Source: Microbacterium excoecariae
GTDB lineage: Bacteria; Actinomycetota; Actinomycetes; Actinomycetales; Microbacteriaceae
Direction of reading: 5' to 3'
Length of the DNA: 64,000 bases
Assembly: GCF_011326725.1 (NCBI RefSeq)
Contig: NZ_JAANCO010000001.1
Span: forward strand, 2,269,115 to 2,333,114
Shown here: positions 48,273 through 57,177 of the stretch, piece by piece
Position numbering within the stretch: the first letter of the stretch is position 1
Layout of the letters: each line of letters opens with the position of its first letter
The notes under the pieces: generated by a model
Seen by the model: the letters and a program-made list of their open reading frames with translations, nothing else
What the model was told of the DNA's origin: nothing
Databases searched by the model: none
Position numbers and translations under genes: made by a program

Positions 48273-49233
48273 GACCTCGCCCCCGTCCCGCCGCGCCGCG
48301 CCCGTGAAGACGACGGGCCTCGCCGCGGGCCCCGCCGCGCCCGGCGTCGCGAAGACCGACCCGATCATCGTCGCCGACGGTGTTACGCGGCACTTCGGCG
48401 GCATGACGGCCGTCGACGTCGCCCACCTGGAGATCCCGCGCGGCGCCATCACGGCGCTCATCGGCCCGAACGGGGCCGGCAAGACGACGCTGTTCAACCT
48501 GCTCACGGGGTTCGACCAGCCGAACTCGGGCTCCTGGTCCTTCGAGGGCCGCTCGCTCGCGGGGGTGGCCGCGCACCGCGTCGCCCGGCGCGGGCTCGTG
48601 CGCACCTTCCAGCTCACGAAGGCGCTCGGCCTGCTGACGGTCATGGACAACATGAAGCTCGGCCAGACCGGCCAGCGCGGCGAGGGCTTCTGGTCGAGCC
48701 TCGTGCCGGCCCTGTGGCGGAAGCAGGATCGGGAGATCGAGGCCCGCGCGCTCGAGCTGCTGGAGCGCTTCCGGCTCGCGGAGAAGAAGGACGACTTCGC
48801 CGCATCGCTCTCCGGCGGCCAGCGCAAGCTCCTGGAGATGGCGCGGGCGCTCATGACGGATCCGACCCTCGTCATGCTCGACGAGCCCATGGCCGGCGTG
48901 AACCCGGCGCTGACGGAGAGCCTCCTCGACCACATCGTGGGCCTCAAGCGCGAGGGCATGACCGTGTTGTTCGTCGAGCACGACATGCACATGGTCCAGC
49001 ACATCGCCGACTGGGTCGTCGTCATGGCCGAGGGGCGCATCGTCGCGGAGGGTCCGCCCGACACCGTCATGGCGGATCCGGCGGTGGTGGACGCCTACCT
49101 CGGCGCGCACCAGGACGTGGACCTCGGCGTCGTGACGGGGCGGATCCCCGTCGTCTCCCCCACCGCCCAGGCCGACGCCGACAGGATCATCGCCGAGGCG
49201 CAGGCCGAGGCCGACGAGGAGGACCCGCGATGA
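48262..49233 (+). CDS. livG: Branched-chain amino-acid ABC transporter ATP-binding protein
   Basis: 323 residues. Start is TTG at 48262, inside the end of livM, with AAGGAG 7 nt upstream. A 30-residue Ala/Pro tail precedes the ATPase. Walker A GPNGAGKTT, the LivG-type VRTFQLTKAL, signature LSGGQRKLLEMARAL, Walker B LVMLDEPMAGVNP and His-switch VEHDMHMV are intact. The C-terminus carries an additional acidic/Ala-rich extension of about 50 residues. Confidence 0.93.
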   Translation: MPAETSPPSRRAAPVKTTGLAAGPAAPGVAKTDPIIVADGVTRHFGGMTAVDVAHLEIPRGAITALIGPNGAGKTTLFNLLTGFDQPNSGSWSFEGRSLAGVAAHRVARRGLVRTFQLTKALGLLTVMDNMKLGQTGQRGEGFWSSLVPALWRKQDREIEARALELLERFRLAEKKDDFAASLSGGQRKLLEMARALMTDPTLVMLDEPMAGVNPALTESLLDHIVGLKREGMTVLFVEHDMHMVQHIADWVVVMAEGRIVAEGPPDTVMADPAVVDAYLGAHQDVDLGVVTGRIPVVSPTAQADADRIIAEAQAEADEEDPR

Positions 49234-49985
49234 CCGAGAACGAGCGCGAGATCGTCGTCGACGTCGACACCGTCACGGCGGGCTACCTGCCGGGCGTGAA
49301 CATCCTCACGGACTGCAGCCTGCGCGCCTATCAGGGCGAGCTGATCGGCATCATCGGGCCGAACGGCGCGGGCAAGTCCACCCTCCTGAAGGCCATCTTC
49401 GGCCAGGTGCAGGTGCGCAGCGGATCCGTCACGCTCGCGGGCGAGGACATCACGAACCTGCGCGCGAACAAGCTCGTGGCGCGCGGCGTGGGCTTCATCC
49501 CGCAGACGAACAACGTCTTCCCCTCGCTGACGATCGAGGAGAACCTGCAGATGGGCGTCTTCCAGAACCCGAAGCTGTTCTCCGAGCGCGTGGGCGTCGT
49601 CACGGAGATCTTCCCCGACCTCGCGGGGCGCCTGAAGCAGCGCGCGGGCGGGCTCTCCGGCGGCGAGCGCCAAATGGTGGCGATGGGGCGCGCGCTCATG
49701 ATGGATCCGAAGGTCCTGCTCCTCGACGAGCCCTCGGCGGGCCTGTCCCCCGTCCGCCAAGACGAGGCCTTCCTCCGCGTCAGCGAGATCAACAAGGCGG
49801 GCGTGACGTGCATCATGGTCGAGCAGAACGCGAGGCGCTGCCTGCAGATCTGCGACCGCGGGTACGTGCTCGACCAGGGCCACGACGCCTACACGGGGTC
49901 GGGGCGCGACCTGCTCCACGACCCCAAGGTCACGGAGCTGTACCTCGGCACGCTCGGCGCGGAGCAGAACGCGCCGCGCGGCTAG
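49230..49985 (+). CDS. livF: Branched-chain amino-acid ABC transporter ATP-binding protein
   Basis: 251 residues. Its ATG overlaps the livG stop (ATGA). Walker A GPNGAGKST, Q-loop FIPQTNNVFPSLTIEENL, signature LSGGERQMVAMGRAL, Walker B VLLLDEPSAGLSP and VEQNARRCL, typical of LivF. Last gene of the operon. A weak 6-bp hairpin (49991-50012) between it and the convergent methyltransferase gene is the only terminator-like structure. Confidence 0.93.
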   Translation: MTENEREIVVDVDTVTAGYLPGVNILTDCSLRAYQGELIGIIGPNGAGKSTLLKAIFGQVQVRSGSVTLAGEDITNLRANKLVARGVGFIPQTNNVFPSLTIEENLQMGVFQNPKLFSERVGVVTEIFPDLAGRLKQRAGGLSGGERQMVAMGRALMMDPKVLLLDEPSAGLSPVRQDEAFLRVSEINKAGVTCIMVEQNARRCLQICDRGYVLDQGHDAYTGSGRDLLHDPKVTELYLGTLGAEQNAPRG

Positions 49986-50003
49986 GGTGACGCGCCCTCA
50001 GCC

Positions 50004-51203
50004 TCAGGCGCGCGGGACGCGGTCGGCGAGGATCGCGACCCGCGCGTCCCCGACGCGCGCGAGGATCAGCGTCGCCTCCTCCGGGCCGCGCAGCTTCAGC
50101 TTCTGGCGGAGGGCGGCCGGGTCCACGTCGACGCCGCGCTTTTTGATCTCGAGCCGCCCGATGCCGCGCTCGCGGAGCGCGCGGGACAGGGCCTTCGGAT
50201 CCGCGGGCAGTTCCTCGCGCACGCGGAAGCTCTGCACGAAGGGGCTCGTGACCTCGGCGTCGCCCGTGAGGTAGGCAATCCGCTCGTCGACCGGGCCCGC
50301 GCCGAGCGCGCGCGCGACGTCGCCGACGAGGCGCGCGCGGATGACCGCGCCGTCAGGCTCGTGCACGAACGCACCGAGGCCGCGCGCGGGCTCGTCCGGG
50401 GTATCGGCCGGGGCCGTGAGCTCGTGCGCGGCGCCGCCGCGTATCACGAGCGCCGCGCGGCCGACGCCGGGCCGCGCGAGCGCGCCGGACCAGCACACGA
50501 GCTCGAGGGTGGATCCGTCCACGCTGATCCACTGCGCCTCGCCGGCGGCGGGAAGCGCGTCGCGGTCGTGGGCGGGGCCGAGCTTGATGCCGGTGGGAAG
50601 GCGGCCGGCCGCCTCGTACGCCCAGTCGAGCGGCGGCGAGTAGTCCTCGGAGCGCACGCGGCGGGTCTCGGCGTGGCCGGCGGTGCGGCGCGCGGGGTCG
50701 AGCCACAGCCCGTCGAGGCCCGCGAGGTCCTGCTCCTCGGCCCGCCCGTGCACGACGCGCGTGCCGCCGTCGCGGAAAGGCGCGAGGTTGTACGCGGCGA
50801 GCGCGGCGGTGACCTCGTCGGCCTCGACGGCCGTGACCGCGATGCCGAGGGAGGACAGCGCGAGCGCGTCGCCGCCGATGCCGCACCCGAGGTCCGCGAC
50901 GCGGGACAGGCCCGCCTTCCGGAACCGCCCCGCGTGGTGCGCCGAGACGGACATGCGCGTCGCCTGCTCGAGGCCCGCGCGCGTGAAGAGCATCCTCCGG
51001 GAGAACTCGCCGAACTTCGCCTCCGCGCGGCGCCGCAGCCGCGCCTGGCCGACGACGGCCGAGACGAGTTCGGGCGCGTGGCCCGCGCGCCGCAGGCGCG
51101 AGACGGTGCCCGCGACGTCGGCCTCCGCGGCGCCGGCGTCGAGCTCGTCGAGCAGGCGGAGCGCGGCGGGCGTCAGGAGGGCGTCGAGCTCGGCGGAGTC
51201 CAT
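50004..51203 (-). CDS. SAM-dependent methyltransferase with THUMP-like C-terminal domain
   Basis: 399 residues. The class I methyltransferase motif VADLGCGIGGDALALSSLG is at about 102-120, the second acidic residue at AVEAD, and the substrate-side motif DGLWLDPARR follows. The C-terminal third (LSRALRERGIGRLEIKKRGVDVDPAALRQKLKLRG) matches the small THUMP-like domain found in actinobacterial members, which suggests an RNA substrate, not proven. The ATG at 51203 is 6 nt after a TACCCT box (51210-51215). Divergent from groES. Confidence 0.85.
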   Translation of the reverse strand: MDSAELDALLTPAALRLLDELDAGAAEADVAGTVSRLRRAGHAPELVSAVVGQARLRRRAEAKFGEFSRRMLFTRAGLEQATRMSVSAHHAGRFRKAGLSRVADLGCGIGGDALALSSLGIAVTAVEADEVTAALAAYNLAPFRDGGTRVVHGRAEEQDLAGLDGLWLDPARRTAGHAETRRVRSEDYSPPLDWAYEAAGRLPTGIKLGPAHDRDALPAAGEAQWISVDGSTLELVCWSGALARPGVGRAALVIRGGAAHELTAPADTPDEPARGLGAFVHEPDGAVIRARLVGDVARALGAGPVDERIAYLTGDAEVTSPFVQSFRVREELPADPKALSRALRERGIGRLEIKKRGVDVDPAALRQKLKLRGPEEATLILARVGDARVAILADRVPRA

Positions 51204-51209
51204 CCCCCC

Positions 51210-51215
51210 AGGGTA
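51210..51215 (-). promoter_or_regulatory. -10 box (TACCCT), leaderless type, for the methyltransferase gene
   Basis: TACCCT ends 6 nt before the ATG at 51203. Confidence 0.4.
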
Positions 51216-51225
51216 GGCGGGCGCG

Positions 51226-51252
51226 CTGGCACTCACGTTGCATGAGTGCCAG
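51226..51252. promoter_or_regulatory. CIRCE element 1 (HrcA operator)
   Basis: CTGGCACTC-N9-GAGTGCCAG, a perfect 9-9-9 palindrome matching the GCACTC/GAGTGC core of CIRCE. Its 9-bp spacer contains the groES -35 (TTGCAT, 51238-51243). Confidence 0.85.
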
Positions 51253-51267
51253 CGAGCCGCCTAGACT
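51238..51267 (+). promoter_or_regulatory. groES promoter
   Basis: -35 TTGCAT (51238-51243) and -10 TAGACT (51262-51267), 18-bp spacer. It is flanked by the two CIRCE elements: the -35 lies in the first, and the expected start site falls in the second. Confidence 0.65.
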
Positions 51268-51272
51268 GACGA

Positions 51273-51299
51273 TTAGCACTCTCGGGGTGAGAGTGCGAA
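51273..51299. promoter_or_regulatory. CIRCE element 2 (HrcA operator)
   Basis: TTAGCACTC-N9-GAGTGCGAA matches the CIRCE consensus TTAGCACTC-N9-GAGTGCTAA with one change in the right arm. Confidence 0.93.
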
Positions 51300-51339
51300 C
51301 CTTACGTCTTCTGTCAGGACAGGAAAGCAGAGGTACACC

Positions 51340-51636
51340 GTGTCGGTTTCCATCAAGCCGCTCGAGGACCGCATCGTCATCAAGCAGGTCGACGCCGAGC
51401 AGACCACCGCAAGCGGTCTCGTCATTCCCGACACCGCCAAGGAGAAGCCCCAGGAGGGCAAGGTCGTGGCGGTCGGACCGGGTCGCATCGACGACAACGG
51501 CAACCGCGTGCCGCTCGACGTGGCCGTCGGCGACGTCGTTCTGTACAGCAAGTACGGCGGAACCGAGGTCAAGTTCGGCGCGGACGAGTTCCTCGTGCTC
51601 TCGGCCCGCGACGTTCTCGCGGTCGTCGAGCGCTGA
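51340..51636 (+). CDS. groES: Co-chaperonin GroES (Hsp10)
   Basis: 98 residues, standard length. [20 protein letters not shown] at the start, the mobile loop [27 protein letters not shown], and the C-terminal [24 protein letters not shown]. The heptameric ring caps GroEL. GTG start with GAGGT upstream. Two CIRCE elements predict HrcA control. groEL does not follow; a T-tailed terminator 19 nt past the stop makes it monocistronic, so groEL must be elsewhere in the genome. Confidence 0.97.
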   Translation: MSVSIKPLEDRIVIKQVDAEQTTASGLVIPDTAKEKPQEGKVVAVGPGRIDDNGNRVPLDVAVGDVVLYSKYGGTEVKFGADEFLVLSARDVLAVVER

Positions 51637-51654
51637 GGCTGACGATCTCCTCGG

Positions 51655-51681
51655 AACCCCGGATGCGTGGCATCCGGGGTT
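51655..51681 (+). terminator. Rho-independent terminator of groES
   Basis: AACCCCGGATGC-GTG-GCATCCGGGGTT, a perfect 12-bp stem with a 3-nt loop, followed by T-rich TTCGTCGTTTCC. Confidence 0.9.
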
Positions 51682-51726
51682 TCGTCGTTTCCGGCCGCGG
51701 GTTCGCGAATCCTCGGCGGCCGTCCC

Positions 51727-51732
51727 TACGCT
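51727..51732 (+). promoter_or_regulatory. -10 box (TACGCT), leaderless type, for the MscS gene
   Basis: TACGCT ends 7 nt before the ATG at 51740. Confidence 0.45.
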
Positions 51733-51739
51733 GGACGGC

Positions 51740-52825
51740 ATGGATGACACGATTACCGACGACATCGCCGAGGCGGTGACGACCAACTTCTGGACGGCGT
51801 GGGCCGCAGTCCTCATCGCCGGGGTGTCCGCCGTCCTCCTCGGCTTCGCGCTCGCCTGGCTGTTCCGGTTCATCATGACGCGCCTCGGCCGGCGCCACAC
51901 CGTCTTCCGCGAGCTGGCGGCGCGCTTCCCGAAGGCCGTGTTCGCCGTGGTGACGGTCATCGCGTGGCGCGCGACGATCCCCGCGTTCATCCCGGACGGC
52001 TACGACGGCATCGAGACGACCGCGCGCTTCGTCCTGAACCTCGCCGTCATCGGCGTGGTGGGCTGGATTCTGTCGCAGGTGGTCGTCTTCCTCATCGACG
52101 GGGCGATGCTCCGCCAGGAGGCCACGAGCGCGGATCCGTTCGTCCTGCGCCGCCGTCGCACGCAGATCCGTATGCTGCGCCGCCTGGCGATGGCGATTGT
52201 CGCGGTGCTCACGGTCGCGGCGATGCTCCTGACGATCCCGGGCGCCAGCGCCTTCGGGGCGTCGCTGCTCGCCTCCGCCGGTGTCGCCTCGATCGTCGCC
52301 GGTCTCGCGGCCCAGTCGACCCTCGGCAACCTCATCGCGGGCATGCAGCTCGCGTTCTCCAACGCCCTGAAGGTGGGCGACACGGTCGAGGTCGACGACG
52401 AGTTCGGCACGGTCGAGGAGATCACCCTCACCTACGTCGTCGTCCAGATCTGGGACGACCGGCGCCACGTACTGCCCTCGACGTACTTCACGACGACGCC
52501 GTACACGAACTGGACCCGCAGCCAGACGGCCGTGACGGGCACGGTGTTCGTCGAGGCCGACTACACGGTCGACGTCCCCGCCGTCCGCGCCGAGCTGGAG
52601 CGGATCCTCGACTCCTCCCCCGACTGGGACCGCCGCAGCTGGGGGCTCATCGTGTCCGACGCCACGGGCGGCATCGCGCAGCTGCGGGCGACCATGACCG
52701 CCGCCGACGGCGACGCGATCTGGAACCTGCGCTGCAAGGTGCGCGAGGAGCTCGTGGCCTTCCTCGCGACGCAGCGGCCGCAGGACCTCTCGCGCACGCG
52801 CTACGAGGTCGGCCCCGGCGCCTGA
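51740..52825 (+). CDS. MscS-family mechanosensitive ion channel
   Basis: 361 residues. Membrane helices at about 18-45, 75-95 and 105-120, plus the pore helix. The MscS signature is SAFGASLLASAGVASIVAGLAAQSTLGNLIAGMQLAFSNALKVGD, followed by the beta domain (VEVDDEFGTVEEITLTYVVVQIWDDRRHVLPSTYF) and alpha/beta C-terminal domain. It releases solutes on hypo-osmotic shock. Its position right after a TACGCT box argues for its own leaderless transcript. Confidence 0.92.
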   Translation: MDDTITDDIAEAVTTNFWTAWAAVLIAGVSAVLLGFALAWLFRFIMTRLGRRHTVFRELAARFPKAVFAVVTVIAWRATIPAFIPDGYDGIETTARFVLNLAVIGVVGWILSQVVVFLIDGAMLRQEATSADPFVLRRRRTQIRMLRRLAMAIVAVLTVAAMLLTIPGASAFGASLLASAGVASIVAGLAAQSTLGNLIAGMQLAFSNALKVGDTVEVDDEFGTVEEITLTYVVVQIWDDRRHVLPSTYFTTTPYTNWTRSQTAVTGTVFVEADYTVDVPAVRAELERILDSSPDWDRRSWGLIVSDATGGIAQLRATMTAADGDAIWNLRCKVREELVAFLATQRPQDLSRTRYEVGPGA

Positions 52826-52853
52826 TCCGCCGGGGTGCGGGCGCGGGCGCGCC

Positions 52854-52859
52854 TAGGCT
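52854..52859 (+). promoter_or_regulatory. -10 box (TAGGCT), leaderless type, for rarD
   Basis: TAGGCT ends 6 nt before the GTG at 52866. Confidence 0.45.
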
Positions 52860-52865
52860 GAAGCG

Positions 52866-53819
52866 GTGACCACACGCTCCGCGCCCGCCCCCGCCGTCCC
52901 GAGCGGATCCGCGGCCGGCGTCGCGTACGGCTTCGGCGCCTACCTGCTGTGGGGCGTCCTCCCGCTCTACTTCGTGCTGCTGGCCCCCACGGGGGCGTGG
53001 GAGATCCTCTCGTGGCGCGTGCTGTTCTCGCTCGTGCTGTGCGCCGCGCTCCTCACCGTCACGCGCGGGTGGGGGCGGCTCGTCGCGGTCGTGCGCTCGC
53101 GGCGCCTGGCGCTCTGGGGCGGGGCCGCGGGCCTCTTGATCTACATCAACTGGCAGGTGTTCCTCATCGCCGCCACGACCGACCGCGTGCTCGAGGCGAG
53201 CCTGGGGTACTTCATCAACCCGCTCGCGACCGTCCTCCTCGCCGTCCTCGTCCTCGGCGAGCGGCTGCGGCGCCTGCAGTGGGCCGCCCTCGGGGTCGCG
53301 GGCCTCGCGGTGCTCGTGATCTGCGTGTTCTATGGATCCGTTCCCTGGATCTCCCTCGTCCTGTCGGCGTCCTTCGCGCTCTACGGGCTCGTGAAGAAGC
53401 AGTACCTCGGGGCGCACGTGGACGCCGTGAGCGGGCTGACCCTCGAGACGGCGTGGCTCGCGCCCATCGCGGGCGTCCAGCTCGTCATCGTCGGCGCGAC
53501 GACGGGGATCACGCTCGGCCAGCACGGCGCCGGGCACACCGCGCTCCTCCTCCTCGCCGGCGCCGTCACGGCCGTGCCGCTCCTGCTGTTCGCCTCGGCG
53601 GCCCGCCGGGTCTCGCTGACGACGATCGGGCTGCTGCAGTTCGCGGCGCCGATCCTGCAGTTCCTCGTGGGGGCGTGGATCCTCGGCGAGCACATGCCGC
53701 CCGAGCGCTGGGCGGGGTTCGCGCTCATCTGGGTGGCGTGCGCGCTGCTCGCGGCCGACCTGGTGCTCCACGGGCGGCGCGCCCGCGCGGCGCGCGCCGC
53801 AAACCGCTACATGCCGTGA
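52866..53819 (+). CDS. rarD: RarD-type EamA/DMT transporter
   Basis: 317 residues with ten membrane helices in two EamA repeats. RarD-type stretches: GVAYGFGAYLLWGVLPLYFVLL, EILSWRVLFSLVL, LEASLGYFINPLATVLLAVLVLGERLRRLQW and LQFAAPILQFLVGAWILGEHMP. RarD was named for chloramphenicol sensitivity in Pseudomonas; the cargo is unknown. Start GTG 52866 directly behind a -10 box. Confidence 0.88.
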   Translation: MTTRSAPAPAVPSGSAAGVAYGFGAYLLWGVLPLYFVLLAPTGAWEILSWRVLFSLVLCAALLTVTRGWGRLVAVVRSRRLALWGGAAGLLIYINWQVFLIAATTDRVLEASLGYFINPLATVLLAVLVLGERLRRLQWAALGVAGLAVLVICVFYGSVPWISLVLSASFALYGLVKKQYLGAHVDAVSGLTLETAWLAPIAGVQLVIVGATTGITLGQHGAGHTALLLLAGAVTAVPLLLFASAARRVSLTTIGLLQFAAPILQFLVGAWILGEHMPPERWAGFALIWVACALLAADLVLHGRRARAARAANRYMP

Positions 53820-53923
53820 CCCTCCCGGAAACACGCCGGTGACACGGGGTCAGTAGTTTCGCCGCAACCGCGCGCGCATCACAGCACACGGCGCGCGCGA
53901 CACGACGAAAGGACGGCACCACC

Positions 53924-55192
53924 ATGGCTCGATCCCGCTTGCTCGTCAGTTCGGTCGCCCTCGCGGGCGTGGCCGCACTCACCCTCGCCGGATGCTCCAG
54001 CGAGACCGCCTCGGAGGAGGACGACACCGCCGCCGCGCCGATGGAGGGCGGCGACCTCGCCCTGACGATCGGCACGGCCCTCCCCCAGACGGGCGACCTC
54101 GCGTTCCTCGGCCCGCCCGAGGAGGCCGGCGTCGCGTACGCGCAGAGCCTCATCAACGAGTACACGGAGGAGACGGGGCTCGACCTCGAGATCGTGTGGG
54201 GCGACTCGGGCGACCTGTCGAACCGCGCGTTCGAGACGGAGATCCCGCGCCTCTTGGGCGAGGACGTGTCGGCCATCGTCGGCGCCGCGTCCTCGGGCGT
54301 CTCGCTGCAGTTCATCGACGAGGTCGTCGGCGCGGGGGTCATCCAGTTCTCCCCCGCCAACACCTCCGACGCGTTCACGACGTACGAGGACGACGGGCTC
54401 TACTTCCGCACCGCGCCGAGCGACGTGCTGCAGGGCGAGGTGCTCGGAAACTTCATCGCCGAGGAGGGGCACCAGACCCTCGGCATGATCGTCCTCAACG
54501 ACGCGTACGGCACGGGCCTCGCGAACTACATCACGGAGGCCTTCGAGGCCGCCGGCGGCGAGGTCGTCGCGGCGCCCACCTTCAACCCGGGCGACACGAC
54601 GTTCACGTCGCAGGTCTCCGAGGTGCTCGCGGAGGATCCGGACGCGATCGTCGTGCTCACCTTCGACCAGGCCAAGACCATCGTCCCGAACCTCGTCGAC
54701 GAGGGCGTCTCGGCCGACCAGATGTACTTCGTCGACGGCAACCTCGCCGACTACTCCGCCGACTTCCCCGAGGGCACCCTCGAGGGCGCGAAGGGCACCT
54801 ACCCGGGCCCGACGCCCGAGCAGGTGCAGGCGTGGGTCGACGACCTCAACGCCTTCGTGGAGGAGGACGGTCGCGACGCGCTGACCGACTACACGTACGG
54901 CCCCGAGTCGTACGACGCGGTCAACCTCATCGCGCTCGGCGCGCTGCAGGCGCAGTCGACGGATCCGGCGGCCATCGCGGCCGAGCTGCAGGAGATCTCG
55001 GGCGGCTCGGGCGAGGGCGAGACCTGCACGACGTTCGCGGACTGCGCGGACATCATCCTCGGCGGCGGGACGGCCGACTACGACGGCATCTCCAGCCCCG
55101 TCACGTTCGACGACGTGGGCGACCCGACCGAGGGCATCATCAACATCTACGAGTACGGCCCCGACAACACCTACGCGGCGTACATGGGCTAA
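53924..55192 (+). CDS. Branched-chain amino-acid-type solute-binding lipoprotein
   Basis: 422 residues. Lipobox LAGC with Cys 24 and a Ser/Glu/Asp-rich tether, then a periplasmic-binding-protein fold of the LivJ/Leu-Ile-Val family (ALTIGTALPQTGDLAFLGPPEEAGVAYAQ, VIQFSPANTSDAFTTYEDDGLYFRTAPSDVLQGEVL). Paired Cys in GETCTTFADCADIIL near the C-terminus may form a disulfide. GAAAGGA precedes the ATG. It is the likely partner of livHMGF 4 kb away. The 104-bp upstream gap has a GCGCGCG inverted repeat of unclear role. Confidence 0.9.
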   Translation: MARSRLLVSSVALAGVAALTLAGCSSETASEEDDTAAAPMEGGDLALTIGTALPQTGDLAFLGPPEEAGVAYAQSLINEYTEETGLDLEIVWGDSGDLSNRAFETEIPRLLGEDVSAIVGAASSGVSLQFIDEVVGAGVIQFSPANTSDAFTTYEDDGLYFRTAPSDVLQGEVLGNFIAEEGHQTLGMIVLNDAYGTGLANYITEAFEAAGGEVVAAPTFNPGDTTFTSQVSEVLAEDPDAIVVLTFDQAKTIVPNLVDEGVSADQMYFVDGNLADYSADFPEGTLEGAKGTYPGPTPEQVQAWVDDLNAFVEEDGRDALTDYTYGPESYDAVNLIALGALQAQSTDPAAIAAELQEISGGSGEGETCTTFADCADIILGGGTADYDGISSPVTFDDVGDPTEGIINIYEYGPDNTYAAYMG

Positions 55193-55244
55193 ACCCCGGG
55201 CACGGCGGCGGGCGCGTCCTTCGGGGCGCGTCCGCCATTCGCGT

Positions 55245-55613
55245 TCACGCCGCCAGGTGCGGCAGGATCCAGAGGAGCCAGCTGGCGCTGAAGGCGATCG
55301 ACACGAGGCCGAGGGCGATACCCCACGCGGGCGGCGTGCGGGTGCCGCGCCGGAGGAGCAGCGCGAGCGCGCCGAGCACGAGCCCGACGGCGCCGAGCGC
55401 GGCGCCCCACGGCCCGAACCACGACACCATGAGCCCGAGCGCCGACAGCGCGAAGGACGCCAGCCCGAGGCGCGAGGTGTGCGGGCGCAGCTCGCGGCGC
55501 GTCGGGTGGTGGGGCTCGACCCATCCGAACGTCTCGGAGGCGAGCAGGGGCGCGGGCCCCGTCGCGGGCGCGGCGGCGGGCTCGCCCACCGGATCCGCGC
55601 GCTCGTCGCTCAC
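55245..55613 (-). CDS. Small three-helix membrane protein
   Basis: 122 residues. A Pro/Ala/acidic cytoplasmic N-terminus (1-50) precedes three closely spaced membrane helices ([58 protein letters not shown]). I cannot assign a function; DUF4190-like proteins have similar layout. Its ATG overlaps the tsaD stop (ATGA), so it is the last gene of the tsaB-rimI-tsaD operon. Confidence 0.75.
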   Translation of the reverse strand: MSDERADPVGEPAAAPATGPAPLLASETFGWVEPHHPTRRELRPHTSRLGLASFALSALGLMVSWFGPWGAALGAVGLVLGALALLLRRGTRTPPAWGIALGLVSIAFSASWLLWILPHLAA

Positions 55614-56689
55614 CGCCCGGCGCCCTCCCGCTCGGCCACCTGGATCTCGGTCACGGGCAGCGTCGAATCGGCCCCGAAGGCCAGGGTGGAGGGCTCCCGC
55701 CCGCTCGCGATGAGCTGGGCCGCCAGCGCGGCGATCATGGCGCCATTATCGGTGCAGAGCGACAGGGGCGGGATCCGCACGGTCACGCCGCGTTCCGCCG
55801 CCCGTTGGAGCGCGACCTCGCGCAGGCGCCGGTTGGCGACGACGCCGCCCCCGAGGAGAAGCCGCGGGACGCCGCGCTCGGCGCACGCGTCGAGGGCCTT
55901 CGTGACGAGCACGTCGACGACGGCCTCGCGGAAGCTCGCGGCGACGTCGGCTGTGGGCAGCGGCTCGCCCGCCGCCTCGTGCTGCTCCACCCACCGCGCG
56001 ACGGAGGTCTTCAGGCCGGAGAACGAGAAGTCGAAGCGGTGCGCCGCCATGTCGCTCGCGCGGGACAGCCCCCGCGGGAAGCGGATCGCGCGCGGGTCGC
56101 CGCCCTCGGCCGCGCGGTCGATCTGCGGTCCGCCGGGATAGGGCAGCCCGAGGATTCGCGCCACCTTGTCGAAGGCCTCGCCGGCCGCGTCGTCGATCGT
56201 CTCGCCGAGGAGCTCGACGTCGGTCGTGAGGTCGCGCACGTGCAGCAGCGAGGTGTGCCCGCCGGAGACGAGGAGCGCGATCGTGGGGTACTCGAGGGGC
56301 TCAGAGTCGGGGGTCACGACGTCGGCGGCGATGTGGCCGACGAGGTGGTTGACGGCGTAGAGCGGCACCCCGAGCGAGACCGCGAGGGCCTTGGCCGCGC
56401 CGACGCCGACCATGAGGGCCCCCGCGAGCCCGGGCCCGCTCGTCACGGCGACGGCGTCGAGGTCCTCCAGGCGCACGCCCGCCTCGGCGACGGCCTGCGC
56501 AATCGCGGGCCCGAGCGCCTCGAGGTGGGCGCGGGCGGCGACCTCGGGGACGACGCCGCCGTAGCGCGCGTGCTCGTCCATGCTGGAGGCGATCGTGTTC
56601 GCGAGCAGCTCGCGCCCGCGGACGATGCCGATGCCGGTCTCGTCGCAGCTCGTCTCGATGCCGAGGACGAGCGGATCCGTGCGGTTCAT
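55610..56689 (-). CDS. tsaD: tRNA N6-threonylcarbamoyladenosine transferase
   Basis: 359 residues. It transfers the threonylcarbamoyl group to A37 of ANN-decoding tRNAs. [14 protein letters not shown] at the N-terminus, the metal-binding His pair in [23 protein letters not shown], and [14 protein letters not shown] near the end are all standard. The ATG at 56689 overlaps the rimI stop. Works with TsaB and TsaE, both encoded nearby. Confidence 0.97.
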   Translation of the reverse strand: MNRTDPLVLGIETSCDETGIGIVRGRELLANTIASSMDEHARYGGVVPEVAARAHLEALGPAIAQAVAEAGVRLEDLDAVAVTSGPGLAGALMVGVGAAKALAVSLGVPLYAVNHLVGHIAADVVTPDSEPLEYPTIALLVSGGHTSLLHVRDLTTDVELLGETIDDAAGEAFDKVARILGLPYPGGPQIDRAAEGGDPRAIRFPRGLSRASDMAAHRFDFSFSGLKTSVARWVEQHEAAGEPLPTADVAASFREAVVDVLVTKALDACAERGVPRLLLGGGVVANRRLREVALQRAAERGVTVRIPPLSLCTDNGAMIAALAAQLIASGREPSTLAFGADSTLPVTEIQVAEREGAGR

Positions 56690-57177
56690 GTCGCGGCTCC
56701 CGCCTCGGTCGGCCGCGCCCCGTCCGCCCGCCACGCGGCGAGGTCGAGGCGCATGACGACGGCGTCGACGTCGTCGGGCTGGTAGTAGCGCGGGCGGCGG
56801 CCGATCTCGACGAACCCCTCAGAGGCGTAGAGCGCCCAGGCGCCCGGGTTGTCGGCGCGGACCTCGAGGAACACCTCGCGCGCGCGGCGCCGGCCGGCCT
56901 CGGCGAGAAGCTCGGCGAGGAGGAGGCGGCCGAGCCCGCGCCCGCGCGCGGGCTCGGCGACGGCGATCGTCTGCACGTCGGCGTCGCGGCCGCCGGCGAG
57001 GTGGCGCAGGCCCGCGTAGCCGACGACGGCCCCGCCCTCCTCGGCCACGAGGTAGCGGCCGTGAGGCGAGGCGAGCTCTGAGCCCATGGCGTCGGCGCTC
57101 CAGGCGTCGGTCGGGAAGCTCGCCCGCTCGAGCGCCATGATCGCGTCGAGGTCATGAGTGGTCGCGGTGCGGATCAC
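56686..57177 (-). CDS. rimI: Ribosomal-protein-alanine N-acetyltransferase (RimI family)
   Basis: 163 residues, single GNAT domain: [20 protein letters not shown]..., the acetyl-CoA loop [20 protein letters not shown], and [27 protein letters not shown], which is RimI-like. It acetylates N-terminal alanine of a ribosomal protein and probably other targets. GTG start at 57177 overlapping the tsaB stop (GTGA); between tsaB and tsaD, its usual place. Confidence 0.92.
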   Translation of the reverse strand: MIRTATTHDLDAIMALERASFPTDAWSADAMGSELASPHGRYLVAEEGGAVVGYAGLRHLAGGRDADVQTIAVAEPARGRGLGRLLLAELLAEAGRRRAREVFLEVRADNPGAWALYASEGFVEIGRRPRYYQPDDVDAVVMRLDLAAWRADGARPTEAGAAT

